Shown: piece by piece, positions 7,284 to 15,237 of the stretch
How the letters are laid out: the number at the start of each line of letters is the position of its first letter
Numbering within the stretch: the stretch's first letter is position 1
Source of the DNA: Deltaproteobacteria bacterium UBA5329
Lineage (GTDB): Bacteria > Desulfobacterota > Syntrophorhabdia > Syntrophorhabdales > Syntrophorhabdaceae
DNA length: 33,339 bases
Direction: 5' to 3'
Assembly (NCBI GenBank): GCA_002408185.1
Contig: DHQV01000100.1
Span: 37,944-71,282 of the forward strand
Notes under the pieces: generated by a model
Seen by the model: the letters and a program-made list of their open reading frames with translations, nothing else
What the model was told of the DNA's origin: nothing
Database searches by the model: none
Position numbers and translations under genes: made by a program

Positions 7284-8375
7284 ATGATCGTCCTCACCGG
7301 AGGGCCGTGCTCCGGGAAGAGTTCGTCGCTTGCATATCTTACGGAGAGGCTTTCGGACCATGGCTTCATGGTGTTTGTCGTTCCGGAGACGGCGACGCTC
7401 ATCACGGGCAACGGCATCGACCGCCGTAAGATGGACAAGCCGGGGCAGATCGTCGTCTTTGAAGAGGCGATACTCGACATGCAGGTCTCATTCGAGGATA
7501 CGTACAAGCAGGCGGTCTCGCGGATATTCCCCGAGCGCCGGAAGGTGATACTCCTCGACAGGGGCATCATGGACGTGCGCGCGTTCCTGACGGACGACGT
7601 CTTTAACGGGATCCTGAAGAAGAAGGGGATGACCCGCGCAGCCATCCGCCACAGGTATGACGGCATCATCCATCTCGTGACCGCCGCGGACGGGGCACCG
7701 GATTATTATACGGGCGAGAACAACTCCGCGCGCCTCGAGACCGCGGAAGAAGCATTGCGGATAGACAGGAGGACCCAGGAGGGCTGGCTTGGGCATCCGC
7801 GCTTCAAGATAATCGACAACAGCACCGATTTTGAGGGTAAGATGCACCGGACGTTCTCCGCGATCGCGGCGATGGTCGGCATTCCCGATGTCCCGCCGAT
7901 ACAGGAAAAGTACCTTGTCCGGCAGATCGACATGTCGGGCCTGCCCCCGCATCAGAGGCTCGATATCGAGCAGATCTACCTCCGCACAAAAGAAAAAGGG
8001 GCCGAGATAAGGATACGCAAGCGCGGACAGGACGGGATGAACTTTTATTTCCTCGCGCGTACGAGGACCGTGGGGGACAACCAGCCCGTCGAAGAGGAGG
8101 AATTGATACCCGAGCAGGAGTACGTGAATCTCATACGCCTGAGAGACCGGAATACGCAGGTCCTCTCAAAGGACCGCATATGCTTTCTCTGGAACAATAA
8201 ATATTTCGAGATCGATGTCTATGACGGAAGGCATGAAGGCCTTATCATACTTCTGGCTGAATCTCCCGGACCGGACAGCAAGGGTTTTTCCGACTTCCCC
8301 CCGTTTATCACGGTCGGGAAAAGGGTTACCGGCGACCCGCGATACAACGACAGAAAACTGGCAAAAAGGAAATAA
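7284..8375 (+). CDS. AAA_28-type P-loop ATPase fused to a CYTH-like domain
   Basis: The N-terminal part (about 1-190) is a P-loop nucleotide-binding domain of the AAA_28 type, with Walker A GGPCSGKS at 6-13, VPETA, and the probable Walker B strand KVILLDRG. The C-terminal part (about 205-363) resembles a CYTH/triphosphate-tunnel domain: IEQIYLRTKEKGAEIRIRKRG, YFEIDVYDGRHEGL and a final RYNDRKLAKRK, like the RYxNxxLA ending of CYTH proteins. This two-domain layout is found in the Ttd14-like family; the biochemical role in bacteria is not established to my knowledge. The start is placed at 7284 because homologues begin right at the Walker A strand (MIVLTGGP). A TTG start at 7200 would add 28 low-complexity residues. 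It lies 169 bases after thiH and is probably a separate transcription unit. Confidence 0.72.
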   Translation: MIVLTGGPCSGKSSSLAYLTERLSDHGFMVFVVPETATLITGNGIDRRKMDKPGQIVVFEEAILDMQVSFEDTYKQAVSRIFPERRKVILLDRGIMDVRAFLTDDVFNGILKKKGMTRAAIRHRYDGIIHLVTAADGAPDYYTGENNSARLETAEEALRIDRRTQEGWLGHPRFKIIDNSTDFEGKMHRTFSAIAAMVGIPDVPPIQEKYLVRQIDMSGLPPHQRLDIEQIYLRTKEKGAEIRIRKRGQDGMNFYFLARTRTVGDNQPVEEEELIPEQEYVNLIRLRDRNTQVLSKDRICFLWNNKYFEIDVYDGRHEGLIILLAESPGPDSKGFSDFPPFITVGKRVTGDPRYNDRKLAKRK

Positions 8376-8419
8376 GGGTTTCTCCGCCGTCCTATCCCGG
8401 GGAAGACACCGCTATTGTA

Positions 8420-9844
8420 TCAGCATTCTATGCGTGATTTGGAGATTATCCTGTCGATAGGCCGTGTTATGTAGTAGTCAAGGAGACGTTCGTTAAATTT
8501 TCTTTCAACATTGGTACTCAGGCATTGCCCCCGCAAGAAAGGGATGAAGGGACAACTCCAGCCTGTAAGGTCGGCGTTGTCCCCGCCGATCCTTTCCATA
8601 ACGCCGTCATACAGTTCGTTGTTCCAGTCTTTGTACGCCTGGCACTCGCCCGCAAGGAGGTCATCCCAGAAACGGTTGTCATATTTCCCGAAATTGACGC
8701 GCGTACCTGCAAACCGCTGGCAGGGATGTATCGCTCCGTCCGCGCAGAATACGAGCTGCTTCAAACCCGCGGGACAGGTGAAATGGGCTCCCGTGATCAT
8801 CTGCAGGACGGCAAACTTGAATTCACCGTCAAATTCGATACCGTGTTTTTCCGTGGCCAGGTCCATTCTCCGGATAGCTTCTAATTTTTCATCTTCCGAT
8901 AATTCGAGCTTCCGCTCGTCGTCCGATTGACCGCAGAAGATATTGGCAGTAATATGCCTGACCCCCATTGCCGCCATTTCATCGACGAACTTCTCGATGT
9001 TCGGAAGGTTCAGTTTACTGAGAACGATCAGCACGCCGCAATGAACGCCGGCCGACAGTATCCGCCCGATGTTCGCGACAACCCTGTCGTACGTGCCGGC
9101 CCCAGAACGGTCCACTCTTCTCCTGTCATTGTCCGCCCGTATCCCGTCAAGGCTGACCTTAAGGCTAACCCTGTCCTTATTCTGTACCAGCCAGTCAAAC
9201 ATCCTGTCGCTAAAGCCAAACCCGTTGGTGAATATTTTAAAGGTAACGTCTATGGCGTATTTCTCGCCCATGTGCCGAGCCCGGCTGCAGATGTCGCGCA
9301 TCACCTCGAAATTCATGAAAGGCTCGTAACCGAGGAAAGATATCAATGCGGCGGGGATCCCCTTCCGCTTCAGGTAAGGGAACAATCCTTTGAACACACT
9401 GTCGGCGAAGCCGACGTCCATGTCCTGGCTTTTGAAGTCATAGAAAGTGTGATAACAACCCTGGCAAGCGAGGTTGCACGTGGCGGATACAAGGAAATTG
9501 ATTTTCGTAACTCTCGGGACTTCGTTGTTTCTCCGGGCCGCATCGACGTATTCCGCAAACATGGCCTCCATTGCCTGGTCTGCGTCTACAAGAAAACGCC
9601 TTCCGTACAGTTCCTCAATCATGGCCATCGCGTCGGAGCGGGCCTCTCCCAGTTCCTTCACCGCACTGCCGACATCGACAGGGCTGTCAAAGATCTTTAA
9701 AACGGCGAAGATCTCCGGGCCGAAAGAGCGCATATTACCATGGAGCCTGCTGTAAACCCGTACTTCATTATCGCTGATCTGTCTGGCAACAAGAAAAGGT
9801 GATTTTTTTATCACGCTTTCAGGGGTAAGGGGGAGGGGACGCAT
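8420..9844 (-). CDS. Radical SAM/SPASM domain protein with PqqD-like N-terminus
   Basis: The 474 aa begin with about 90 residues shaped like the PqqD/RRE peptide-binding domain of ribosomal-peptide maturases (VRVYSRLHGN, then FAVLKIFD and LYGRRFLVDAD). The SAM cluster Cys123-x3-Cys127-x2-Cys130 (CNLACQGC) follows, then the barrel motifs SFLGYEPFMNFE, KIFTNG and KVSLDG. The C-terminal cysteine-rich SPASM region holds TCPAGLKQLVFC, IHPCQRF, WSCPF and RGQC. Such enzymes modify peptides or act as anaerobic sulfatase-type maturases. No short precursor-peptide gene is evident within a few hundred bases. The gene stands alone, convergent with the ATPase-CYTH gene, and has its own promoter and operator-like palindrome. 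Substrate unknown. Confidence 0.8.
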   Translation of the reverse strand: MRPLPLTPESVIKKSPFLVARQISDNEVRVYSRLHGNMRSFGPEIFAVLKIFDSPVDVGSAVKELGEARSDAMAMIEELYGRRFLVDADQAMEAMFAEYVDAARRNNEVPRVTKINFLVSATCNLACQGCYHTFYDFKSQDMDVGFADSVFKGLFPYLKRKGIPAALISFLGYEPFMNFEVMRDICSRARHMGEKYAIDVTFKIFTNGFGFSDRMFDWLVQNKDRVSLKVSLDGIRADNDRRRVDRSGAGTYDRVVANIGRILSAGVHCGVLIVLSKLNLPNIEKFVDEMAAMGVRHITANIFCGQSDDERKLELSEDEKLEAIRRMDLATEKHGIEFDGEFKFAVLQMITGAHFTCPAGLKQLVFCADGAIHPCQRFAGTRVNFGKYDNRFWDDLLAGECQAYKDWNNELYDGVMERIGGDNADLTGWSCPFIPFLRGQCLSTNVERKFNERLLDYYITRPIDRIISKSRIEC

Positions 9845-9871
9845 GCGTGATCTTCCAAAGTATACGTTATT

Positions 9872-9892
9872 AACCTACCATTTTTGTAGGTT
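9872..9892. promoter_or_regulatory. Operator-like palindrome at the radical SAM gene start site
   Basis: AACCTAC (9872-9878), 7 bases, GTAGGTT (9886-9892): a perfect 7-bp inverted repeat lying just downstream of the -10 box and covering the expected transcription start. It is well placed for repression or for a short 5' hairpin. Confidence 0.5.
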
Positions 9893-9893
9893 T

Positions 9894-9922
9894 AATATAG
9901 AATATTCATTGGCGTATGTCAA
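9894..9922 (-). promoter_or_regulatory. Sigma70-type promoter of the radical SAM/SPASM gene
   Basis: On the minus strand TTGACA (9922-9917), exactly 17 bases, TATATT (9899-9894). The -35 also falls in a TCATTG/CAATGA inverted repeat (9906-9911 and 9920-9925). The predicted 5' leader is about 40 bases. Confidence 0.7.
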
Positions 9923-10078
9923 TGATAATATTCCACTATGACCCTAAATTCTCCGAAATAATCATCTTTTTACGTTGATTGTCGACGGCTTTTGAGTCAT
10001 TCAAGGATTCTCGTATCTTACCGGTATTATTCGGACCGTTCCTCCCGATTTGGCAGGTTCCGGACCCCTGGCGGCAAG

Positions 10079-10107
10079 GTGACGTGTTTCAAAGGTTGCA
10101 ACGTCAC
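10079..10107 (+). promoter_or_regulatory. Inverted repeat upstream of the dehydratase-like operon
   Basis: GTGACGT (10079-10085) and ACGTCAC (10101-10107) form a perfect 7-bp inverted repeat 26 bases before the ATG at 10133. It could be an operator or leader hairpin. A possible TTGCAA/TATTAT pair overlaps it, but the spacing is only 15 bases. Confidence 0.4.
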
Positions 10108-10132
10108 AAGAAAAAGTATTATCTTTAGAATT

Positions 10133-11137
10133 ATGGTGCCAGCACAATCGGGGAAAGGAACGATAGGTTTCACGACGACGATACCCGTGGAGATCATCTT
10201 CGCCGCCGGTTACACGCCTTGTGACCTCAACAATATTTTCGTGGAAGATCCCGATCCCCAGCATTTTGTCGACCGCGCCGAACACGATGGCTTCCCGCAC
10301 AGCATATGTACATGGATCAAAGGCATTTACGGCGTCATTATGGAACACGAGGTAGAGGCTGTGATCACCGTGATGGAAGGTGACTGCAGCAATACCCAGG
10401 CCCTTGCGGAGATCCTTCGATACAAGGGCGTACGCACCATTCCCTTTTCTTTCCCGTATGACCGTGATGCCACGATCCTGTCGCGGGAGATCGAGAAGCT
10501 CAGGAAAGAACTTTCTCCCGACAGGGGATCGAGCCTTCGGGTGGAAAAGGAGATGACGGTCGTAAGATCTTATCTCGAAGAGATCGATAGCATGACCTGG
10601 AGCGAACGAAACGTAACCGGTGCCGAGAATCATCTCTGGCTCGTGCGTTCGTCGGATATGCTCGGCGATATGGTCAAGTACGGCGACGCCGCGGCCGAAT
10701 TTATTGCCACCGCTCGAAAACGCGAGAGAATGGAAGGGATCCCTATCGGATACATAGGGGTTCCGCCCATTATAGCCGGGTTGTACGAATTCATCCAGGA
10801 GGTCGGCGGCCATGTCGTTTATAACGAGACGCAAAGGCAATTCTCGATCCCCTATCATACCCCGGACATTGTCGAACGCTATCTTCTTTATACGTATCCG
10901 TACGGCATATTCGCCCGCCTGGAAGATATAAGCAGGGAGATCGAGCGTCGCGGGATAAAGGGGATCATCCATTATGTCCAGGCTTTCTGCTTCCGCTCGA
11001 TCGAGGATGTCATCCTGAGAGAAACGATCTCCGTCCCCATCCTGACGATCGAGGGCGATCTGCCGCGGGTACTCGATACGAGGACGAAAAATCGGATCGA
11101 AGCATTTGTGGAAATGCTCGAGGTAAGGAAGGATTGA
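10133..11137 (+). CDS. 2-hydroxyacyl-CoA dehydratase (HgdB/FldC) family protein
   Basis: The 334 aa match the D-component/HgdB family, whose dehydratase members bind a [4Fe-4S] cluster and remove water from 2-hydroxyacyl-CoA by ketyl-radical chemistry. Visible are GFTTTIPVEIIFAAGYTP near the N-terminus, cysteines in TPCDLNN, SICTWIK, GDCSNTQ and QAFCFRS, and the late LTIEGD motif typical of the family. The start at 10133 places the conserved opening near residue 10; an earlier in-frame start at 9992 would add residues unlike the family and run through the palindrome. No second dehydratase subunit or activator ATPase is adjacent, so it may be a stand-alone member of unknown substrate. It starts a compact four-gene operon. 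Confidence 0.75.
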   Translation: MVPAQSGKGTIGFTTTIPVEIIFAAGYTPCDLNNIFVEDPDPQHFVDRAEHDGFPHSICTWIKGIYGVIMEHEVEAVITVMEGDCSNTQALAEILRYKGVRTIPFSFPYDRDATILSREIEKLRKELSPDRGSSLRVEKEMTVVRSYLEEIDSMTWSERNVTGAENHLWLVRSSDMLGDMVKYGDAAAEFIATARKRERMEGIPIGYIGVPPIIAGLYEFIQEVGGHVVYNETQRQFSIPYHTPDIVERYLLYTYPYGIFARLEDISREIERRGIKGIIHYVQAFCFRSIEDVILRETISVPILTIEGDLPRVLDTRTKNRIEAFVEMLEVRKD

Positions 11138-11388
11138 ATAAGGCGGCGCAGGTTCAGGGCATTTTGGAAGAAAGAACGAAGAAGTATATTATCGACCGCA
11201 GTTTCATAGGATTCTTCAAGGCCCTCCTCGAATCATACGAGGATGTCGCTATTTTTTCCGTGCTCGACGGAGACCGCGGCCTGATAGAGATCATCTACCC
11301 GGTGTCTTTCGAGAATGATGTCCGGGGCATTGTGGCCGATATGATACATTACGGAATAGAGTTCAGGGAGGTCCCCGATGTTCAATGA
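11134..11388 (+). CDS. DUF4911-like small protein
   Basis: An 84-aa protein starting with TTG that overlaps the previous stop by 4 bases, preceded by GGTAAGGAAGGA. The region FIGFFKALLESYEDVAIFSVLDGDRG and the C-terminal half resemble DUF4911, small proteins of unknown function seen in anaerobes. It overlaps the tldD start by 11 bases. No cysteines, no membrane segment. Confidence 0.6.
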   Translation: MNKAAQVQGILEERTKKYIIDRSFIGFFKALLESYEDVAIFSVLDGDRGLIEIIYPVSFENDVRGIVADMIHYGIEFREVPDVQ

Positions 11389-12757
11389 AAAGAGGGTGCT
11401 CGAAGCGCTCATGGAACGCTCGGGTGCGTATGCCGACATATACGTCGATACACGGAACTTCACTTTCATCCAGCTTGAATCGGGGAAAGTCGAAAAATTG
11501 GAACAGGGCGAAGATGCCGGAGTGGGGCTGAGGGTCATCGACCCTTGGAAGACATATTACGCATCGACAAATTCTTTCGAGGAAGACCACCTCATCTCGC
11601 TTGCGCAGAGATTGTCCGGGTACACCACTGACAGGACCGGACAGGCTCCCGCGATCATTGACGCCCGGAGGCAGGCGTCGTATCCTTTTTCGATCTCCCG
11701 TGATCCCGGCGGCGTCGATGTCAGGGACAAGCTTGCACTCGTGAGGAATTTCGAGACAAAGGTCTGTTCGATGGAGCCTAGGATCGTACAGGTCCGCATT
11801 ATGTATCGGGACACCCGCCAGAATGTGACCATTGCAACGACCGACGGAGGTTTAAAGTTAGATAGCCGTATGCAGGTCGTATTTACGGTCTTGCTCGTAG
11901 GGCGTGATGGTTCCGAGATGCAGACGTCGTACGAGGCGGCCGGTGGCTTCTACGGATTTGAATACTTTACCGACGAGCTCATGGGTTCGCTCGCGGAAAA
12001 AACCGTCAGGCGCTTGTCGGGCCTGCTCGGGGCACGCGAAGCACCGAGCGGAATGAAGACGGTCGTGCTCGCGTCCGAAGCCGGCGGTACCATGATCCAC
12101 GAGGCGATAGGCCATGGGCTCGAATCGGATCTCGCCATGGAAGGCCTCTCCTGTTATAAAGGGCTTCTCGGGCAGGAAATAGCGTCGCCGCTCATAAGCG
12201 TTGTCGATGACGCAACCATTCCCCACATGCGCGGCACCTACGCCTTCGATGACGAAGGGACCTCTTCACAGCGGACGGTCCTTGTCGAAAACGGGATTCT
12301 CAGGAATTACCTTTTTGACCGGTTCCATGCCATGAAGCATTCGATGCCTCCAACAGGCAACGGCAGGCGTGAATCGTACAGGTTCAGGCCGATACCGCGT
12401 ATGAGCAATACGATGATCGTGCCGGGAAAACATGCTCCCGGCGAGATCCTTGCCTCCGTCGACGACGGGGTCTTCGTCGTCAAGATGGGCGGCGGGCAGG
12501 TCGATACGGTGCGCGGAGATTTCGTGTTTGAAATATCGGAAGGGTATATAATTGAAAAAGGTGCTATCGGACCGATGATAAAGAACGCGACGATGATGGG
12601 GAACGGACTGAAGGTACTCAGGGATATCGATATGGTAGGCACTGACCTCGGGTTCGGAATAGGCACGTGCGGAAAAGACGGGCAGGGAGTACCTGTCGCG
12701 GATGCGCAGCCTACTTTGCGGATACCGGGGATCATCGTGGGAGGTCGTGGCGGATGA
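11378..12757 (+). CDS. tldD: TldD/PmbA-family metallopeptidase
   Basis: Zinc peptidase subunit; in the family, TldD with TldE (PmbA) trims modified peptides and degrades unfolded ones in the cytosol. The 459 aa carry the HExxxH site at 241-246 (HEAIGH), with ASEAGGTMIHE before it. The conserved late FGIGTCGKDGQGVPV contains the third-ligand cysteine found in TldD, so this is the catalytic subunit rather than PmbA, which lacks the site. No pmbA gene is in the window. GGGAGG lies 5 bases before the ATG. It overlaps its neighbours on both sides (ATGA with the GGDEF gene). A possible link to the radical SAM/SPASM gene 1.5 kb away, as a leader-peptide protease, is speculation. Confidence 0.87.
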   Translation: MFNEKRVLEALMERSGAYADIYVDTRNFTFIQLESGKVEKLEQGEDAGVGLRVIDPWKTYYASTNSFEEDHLISLAQRLSGYTTDRTGQAPAIIDARRQASYPFSISRDPGGVDVRDKLALVRNFETKVCSMEPRIVQVRIMYRDTRQNVTIATTDGGLKLDSRMQVVFTVLLVGRDGSEMQTSYEAAGGFYGFEYFTDELMGSLAEKTVRRLSGLLGAREAPSGMKTVVLASEAGGTMIHEAIGHGLESDLAMEGLSCYKGLLGQEIASPLISVVDDATIPHMRGTYAFDDEGTSSQRTVLVENGILRNYLFDRFHAMKHSMPPTGNGRRESYRFRPIPRMSNTMIVPGKHAPGEILASVDDGVFVVKMGGGQVDTVRGDFVFEISEGYIIEKGAIGPMIKNATMMGNGLKVLRDIDMVGTDLGFGIGTCGKDGQGVPVADAQPTLRIPGIIVGGRGG

Positions 12758-13683
12758 TCATGTCGCGGGCCCGAAGTCTCCTGACCGACTCTTCTTATCA
12801 TAAGCTTCTCGACAACCTGTACGAGGGGGTCTACATCGTCGATAGAGACCGCAAGATCGTTTACTGGAACGAAGCGGCCGAAAAGATGACAGGCTACAGC
12901 AGGTCGGACGTTATGGGCAGATATTGCTGGGACAATATCCTCATGCATATCGATAATGACGGTCATGCCCGATGCAACGACCAGTGCATGCTTGAAACTG
13001 CAATGCGGGAACGAAAAGCCAGGGAGGCCGAGCTTTTCTTTCATCATCGGGAAGGCCATCGGGTCCCCGTCATCGTCAAGGTCGCCCCTATAATCGACAA
13101 CGATGGTGTTGTGACCGGGGCGGCCGAAATTTTCAGCGATAATTATTCCAGGCAGGACCTTACCCGCAAACTCCATGAACTCGAGCGCATGGCCCTTCTC
13201 GACCCTTTGACCAAATTGGGCAACAGGCGGTACGGGGAAATGAACCTGACAAATAAATTGAGGGAGTTCAAGCGCTACGGTTGGCCTTTCGGGATCCTTT
13301 TTATCGATATCGACAGATTCAAGAGTGTCAACGATACGTACGGCCATGAGGTCGGCGACAAAGTGTTGCGCCTGATTGCGGCGACGATCAATAACGGCTT
13401 GCGGTCATCCGATGTTGTCAGCCGATGGGGAGGCGAAGAGTTCGTCGCCTTTGTCACGAATGTCGATGAAGAAAAACTGCTCCATGTTGCCGAAAAGGTG
13501 CGGGTGCTCGTTGAGAGGTCCACGGTAACGCTTGAAGGGAACGATACCCTCATCACGATATCGATCGGGGCAACTCTGGCCCGAAAACAAGATTCCGCCC
13601 ACGGGCTCATAAGGCGCGCGGACGCGCTCATGTACGAAGCGAAGAAGGCGGGGAGAAACAGGGTGATATCGGAGAAACCGTAA
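12754..13683 (+). CDS. PAS-GGDEF diguanylate cyclase
   Basis: Makes cyclic di-GMP from two GTP. The 309 aa contain a PAS sensor domain (about 15-130; YEGVYIVDRDRKIVYWNEAAEKMTG type, split here) with cysteines at 58, 74 and 78 that could bind a cofactor. A short linker helix and a GGDEF domain (about 143-307) follow. The signature is GGEEF at 226-230, and the product-inhibition site RxxD (RSSD, 217-220) sits exactly five residues before it, so both catalysis and feedback inhibition should be intact. No membrane segment or signal peptide, hence cytosolic. The ATG at 12754 overlaps the tldD stop; an ATG 6 bases later is an alternative. Confidence 0.9.
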   Translation: MIMSRARSLLTDSSYHKLLDNLYEGVYIVDRDRKIVYWNEAAEKMTGYSRSDVMGRYCWDNILMHIDNDGHARCNDQCMLETAMRERKAREAELFFHHREGHRVPVIVKVAPIIDNDGVVTGAAEIFSDNYSRQDLTRKLHELERMALLDPLTKLGNRRYGEMNLTNKLREFKRYGWPFGILFIDIDRFKSVNDTYGHEVGDKVLRLIAATINNGLRSSDVVSRWGGEEFVAFVTNVDEEKLLHVAEKVRVLVERSTVTLEGNDTLITISIGATLARKQDSAHGLIRRADALMYEAKKAGRNRVISEKP

Positions 13684-13736
13684 AACGTAAATCGTTGATT
13701 CGTTCCGAAAAACTTTTTACGTCTTGCGTTTTACGG
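13678..13736 (+). terminator. Long-armed inverted repeat after the GGDEF gene
   Basis: CCGTAAAACG (13678-13687) and CGTTTTACGG (13727-13736) form a perfect 10-bp inverted repeat with a 39-base loop; the first arm includes the last codon. It may end the operon or protect the 3' end. The remainder of 13737-13869 shows nothing I can name. Confidence 0.4.
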
Positions 13737-13869
13737 CCTCTTTATTCCCAATTGTTTCAAGGCGTTCCGGGCGTCATTATAAGGGGCGACGCTGCGCTCA
13801 AGAGAAAGCAGGAAAAGCAGAAACCGGCGATTTGGGCCGTGCCTGGTTTCATGGAAAACCCCCGTGGAC

Positions 13870-15033
13870 CTAAAGCTTAAATGACCTGAGCCTCCGTGCA
13901 GCCTCGGCTATCTTTTCCTCTCCCAGGGTTATTGAGATCCTGAAATAACCTTCGCCTTCATCACCGAAACCGCTTCCCGGCGTAACGACGATACCCGTTT
14001 CCTCGATAAGCTTTTCGCAGAAATCGGATGATGTGAACCCTTTCGGCACTTTAGCCCAGATATAATAGGTGGCCTTCGGGCCTTTTATGTCGACGCCGAG
14101 CGTTTTAAAAGCCTCGACTGCCATATCCCGCCTTTTTTCCAGCCGCGCGTTCAGTTCCGTAACAGAGGTCTGATCACCGGTCAAGGCTTCGATGCCGGCA
14201 TACTGCACGGCCTGGAATGCGCCTGAATCGATGTTCGTTTTGAGCTTCCCGAGATTATAAATGCCGTCGGGGCAACCGACCGCGAAGCCGATCCTCCAGC
14301 CGGTCATGCAGTATGTTTTTGACAATGAATGGAACTCGAGAGAGTATTTTTTGTCCCTGTCAAATTCCAGGATGCTCCTCGGCCTGTAACCGTCGTAGGC
14401 TACCTCGCTGTACGCTGCATCGTGGCAGATAAGTATGTCGTAGTGTTTCGCCAGTTCCAGTGTCTTCTCATAAAAGGTGTCGTCCGCGCAGGCACCCGTC
14501 GGGTTATTGGGGTAGTTTATGAAAAGAAGTTTCGCTTTCTTCAATACGTCTTCAGGGATATCCTCATACCGGGGCAGGAACCCGTTCTCCTCTTTCAGGG
14601 GCATGATATGCGGGGTTGCGCCGGCAAAGATCGTGGCAATCTTGTATACCGGATATCCCGGTGACGGGACGAGGACCACGTCCCCTTCTTCGGCATACGC
14701 CCAGGGTATATGCGCTATTCCTTCCTTCGAGCCTATCAGTGTTACGATCTCTGTCGCAGGGTCGAGATCGACGTCAAACCGCTTCTTGTACCAGGTGGCC
14801 GCTGCATGCCGGAATTCCGGCATGCCCTCGTAGCTGGGATACCGGTGATTTTTCGGGTCGTCCACGGCTTTTTTCATCGCCGCTATAATATTGGCGGGCG
14901 TGGGAATGTCCGGGTCGCCTATGCCGAAATCCACGAGGTCCATCCCTCTTTCCCGAACTTCCGCTTTTTTCTTATCGATCCGCGCAAAAAGATAAGGCGG
15001 GATCTGTTCAATTCTCGATGCAGGTTTTACCAT
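13870..15033 (-). CDS. dapL: LL-diaminopimelate aminotransferase
   Basis: PLP enzyme converting tetrahydrodipicolinate directly to LL-diaminopimelate, a short route to lysine and cell-wall mDAP. The 387 aa begin MVKPASRIEQIPPYLFARI, the typical DapL/fold-type-I opening. Signatures: DFGIGDPDIPTP, SYEGMPEFR, PNNPTG at 175-180, HDAAYSE, and Schiff-base Lys239 in HSLSKTYCMTGWRIG. The start at 15033 has AAGGAG 8 bases upstream. The frame is open for another 123 codons upstream, but that stretch covers an insertion-sequence relic and lacks family similarity. The gene is convergent with the diguanylate cyclase and divergent from ahbB. Substrate choice within aminotransferase class I/II is by sequence feel, but the match is good. 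Confidence 0.88.
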   Translation of the reverse strand: MVKPASRIEQIPPYLFARIDKKKAEVRERGMDLVDFGIGDPDIPTPANIIAAMKKAVDDPKNHRYPSYEGMPEFRHAAATWYKKRFDVDLDPATEIVTLIGSKEGIAHIPWAYAEEGDVVLVPSPGYPVYKIATIFAGATPHIMPLKEENGFLPRYEDIPEDVLKKAKLLFINYPNNPTGACADDTFYEKTLELAKHYDILICHDAAYSEVAYDGYRPRSILEFDRDKKYSLEFHSLSKTYCMTGWRIGFAVGCPDGIYNLGKLKTNIDSGAFQAVQYAGIEALTGDQTSVTELNARLEKRRDMAVEAFKTLGVDIKGPKATYYIWAKVPKGFTSSDFCEKLIEETGIVVTPGSGFGDEGEGYFRISITLGEEKIAEAARRLRSFKL

Positions 15034-15086
15034 GCCGCGCTCCTTTTTCCCAGGTATCAGAATTTCTATGTCATAATACAGATGCC

Positions 15087-15125
15087 TTGACATCCTCCCC
15101 CGACTAAAGATCGTGGGCTTCCTGC
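15087..15125 (-). mobile_element. Relic of an IS200/IS605-type right end
   Basis: On the minus strand the segment reads AGGAAGCCCACGATCTTTAG followed by TCGGGGGAGGATGTCAA. This matches the familiar tnpB-side end of IS200/IS605/IS1341 elements: GGAAGCC, a hairpin, then GGGAGGATGTCAA. The hairpin arms CCCACGAT and GTCGGGGG pair at 6 of 8 positions, so it is decayed. No tnpB or tnpA coding sequence remains next to it. Confidence 0.55.
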
Positions 15126-15149
15126 GGGAGAAAGTCGTGAGTTCGATAG

Positions 15150-15177
15150 TTACAACATGTCCGAACACCTGTTGTAA
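15150..15177. promoter_or_regulatory. Palindrome between dapL and ahbB
   Basis: TTACAACA (15150-15157), 12 bases, TGTTGTAA (15170-15177): a perfect 8-bp inverted repeat in the divergent intergenic region. It is a candidate operator for either gene. The region 15178-15237 has a TTGAAA at 15201 but no convincing -10. Confidence 0.4.
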
Positions 15178-15237
15178 AGTCTTTTTTGACCAGAATTCAT
15201 TTGAAATGGTTTTTACGGATATGTAACAATAGACGTG

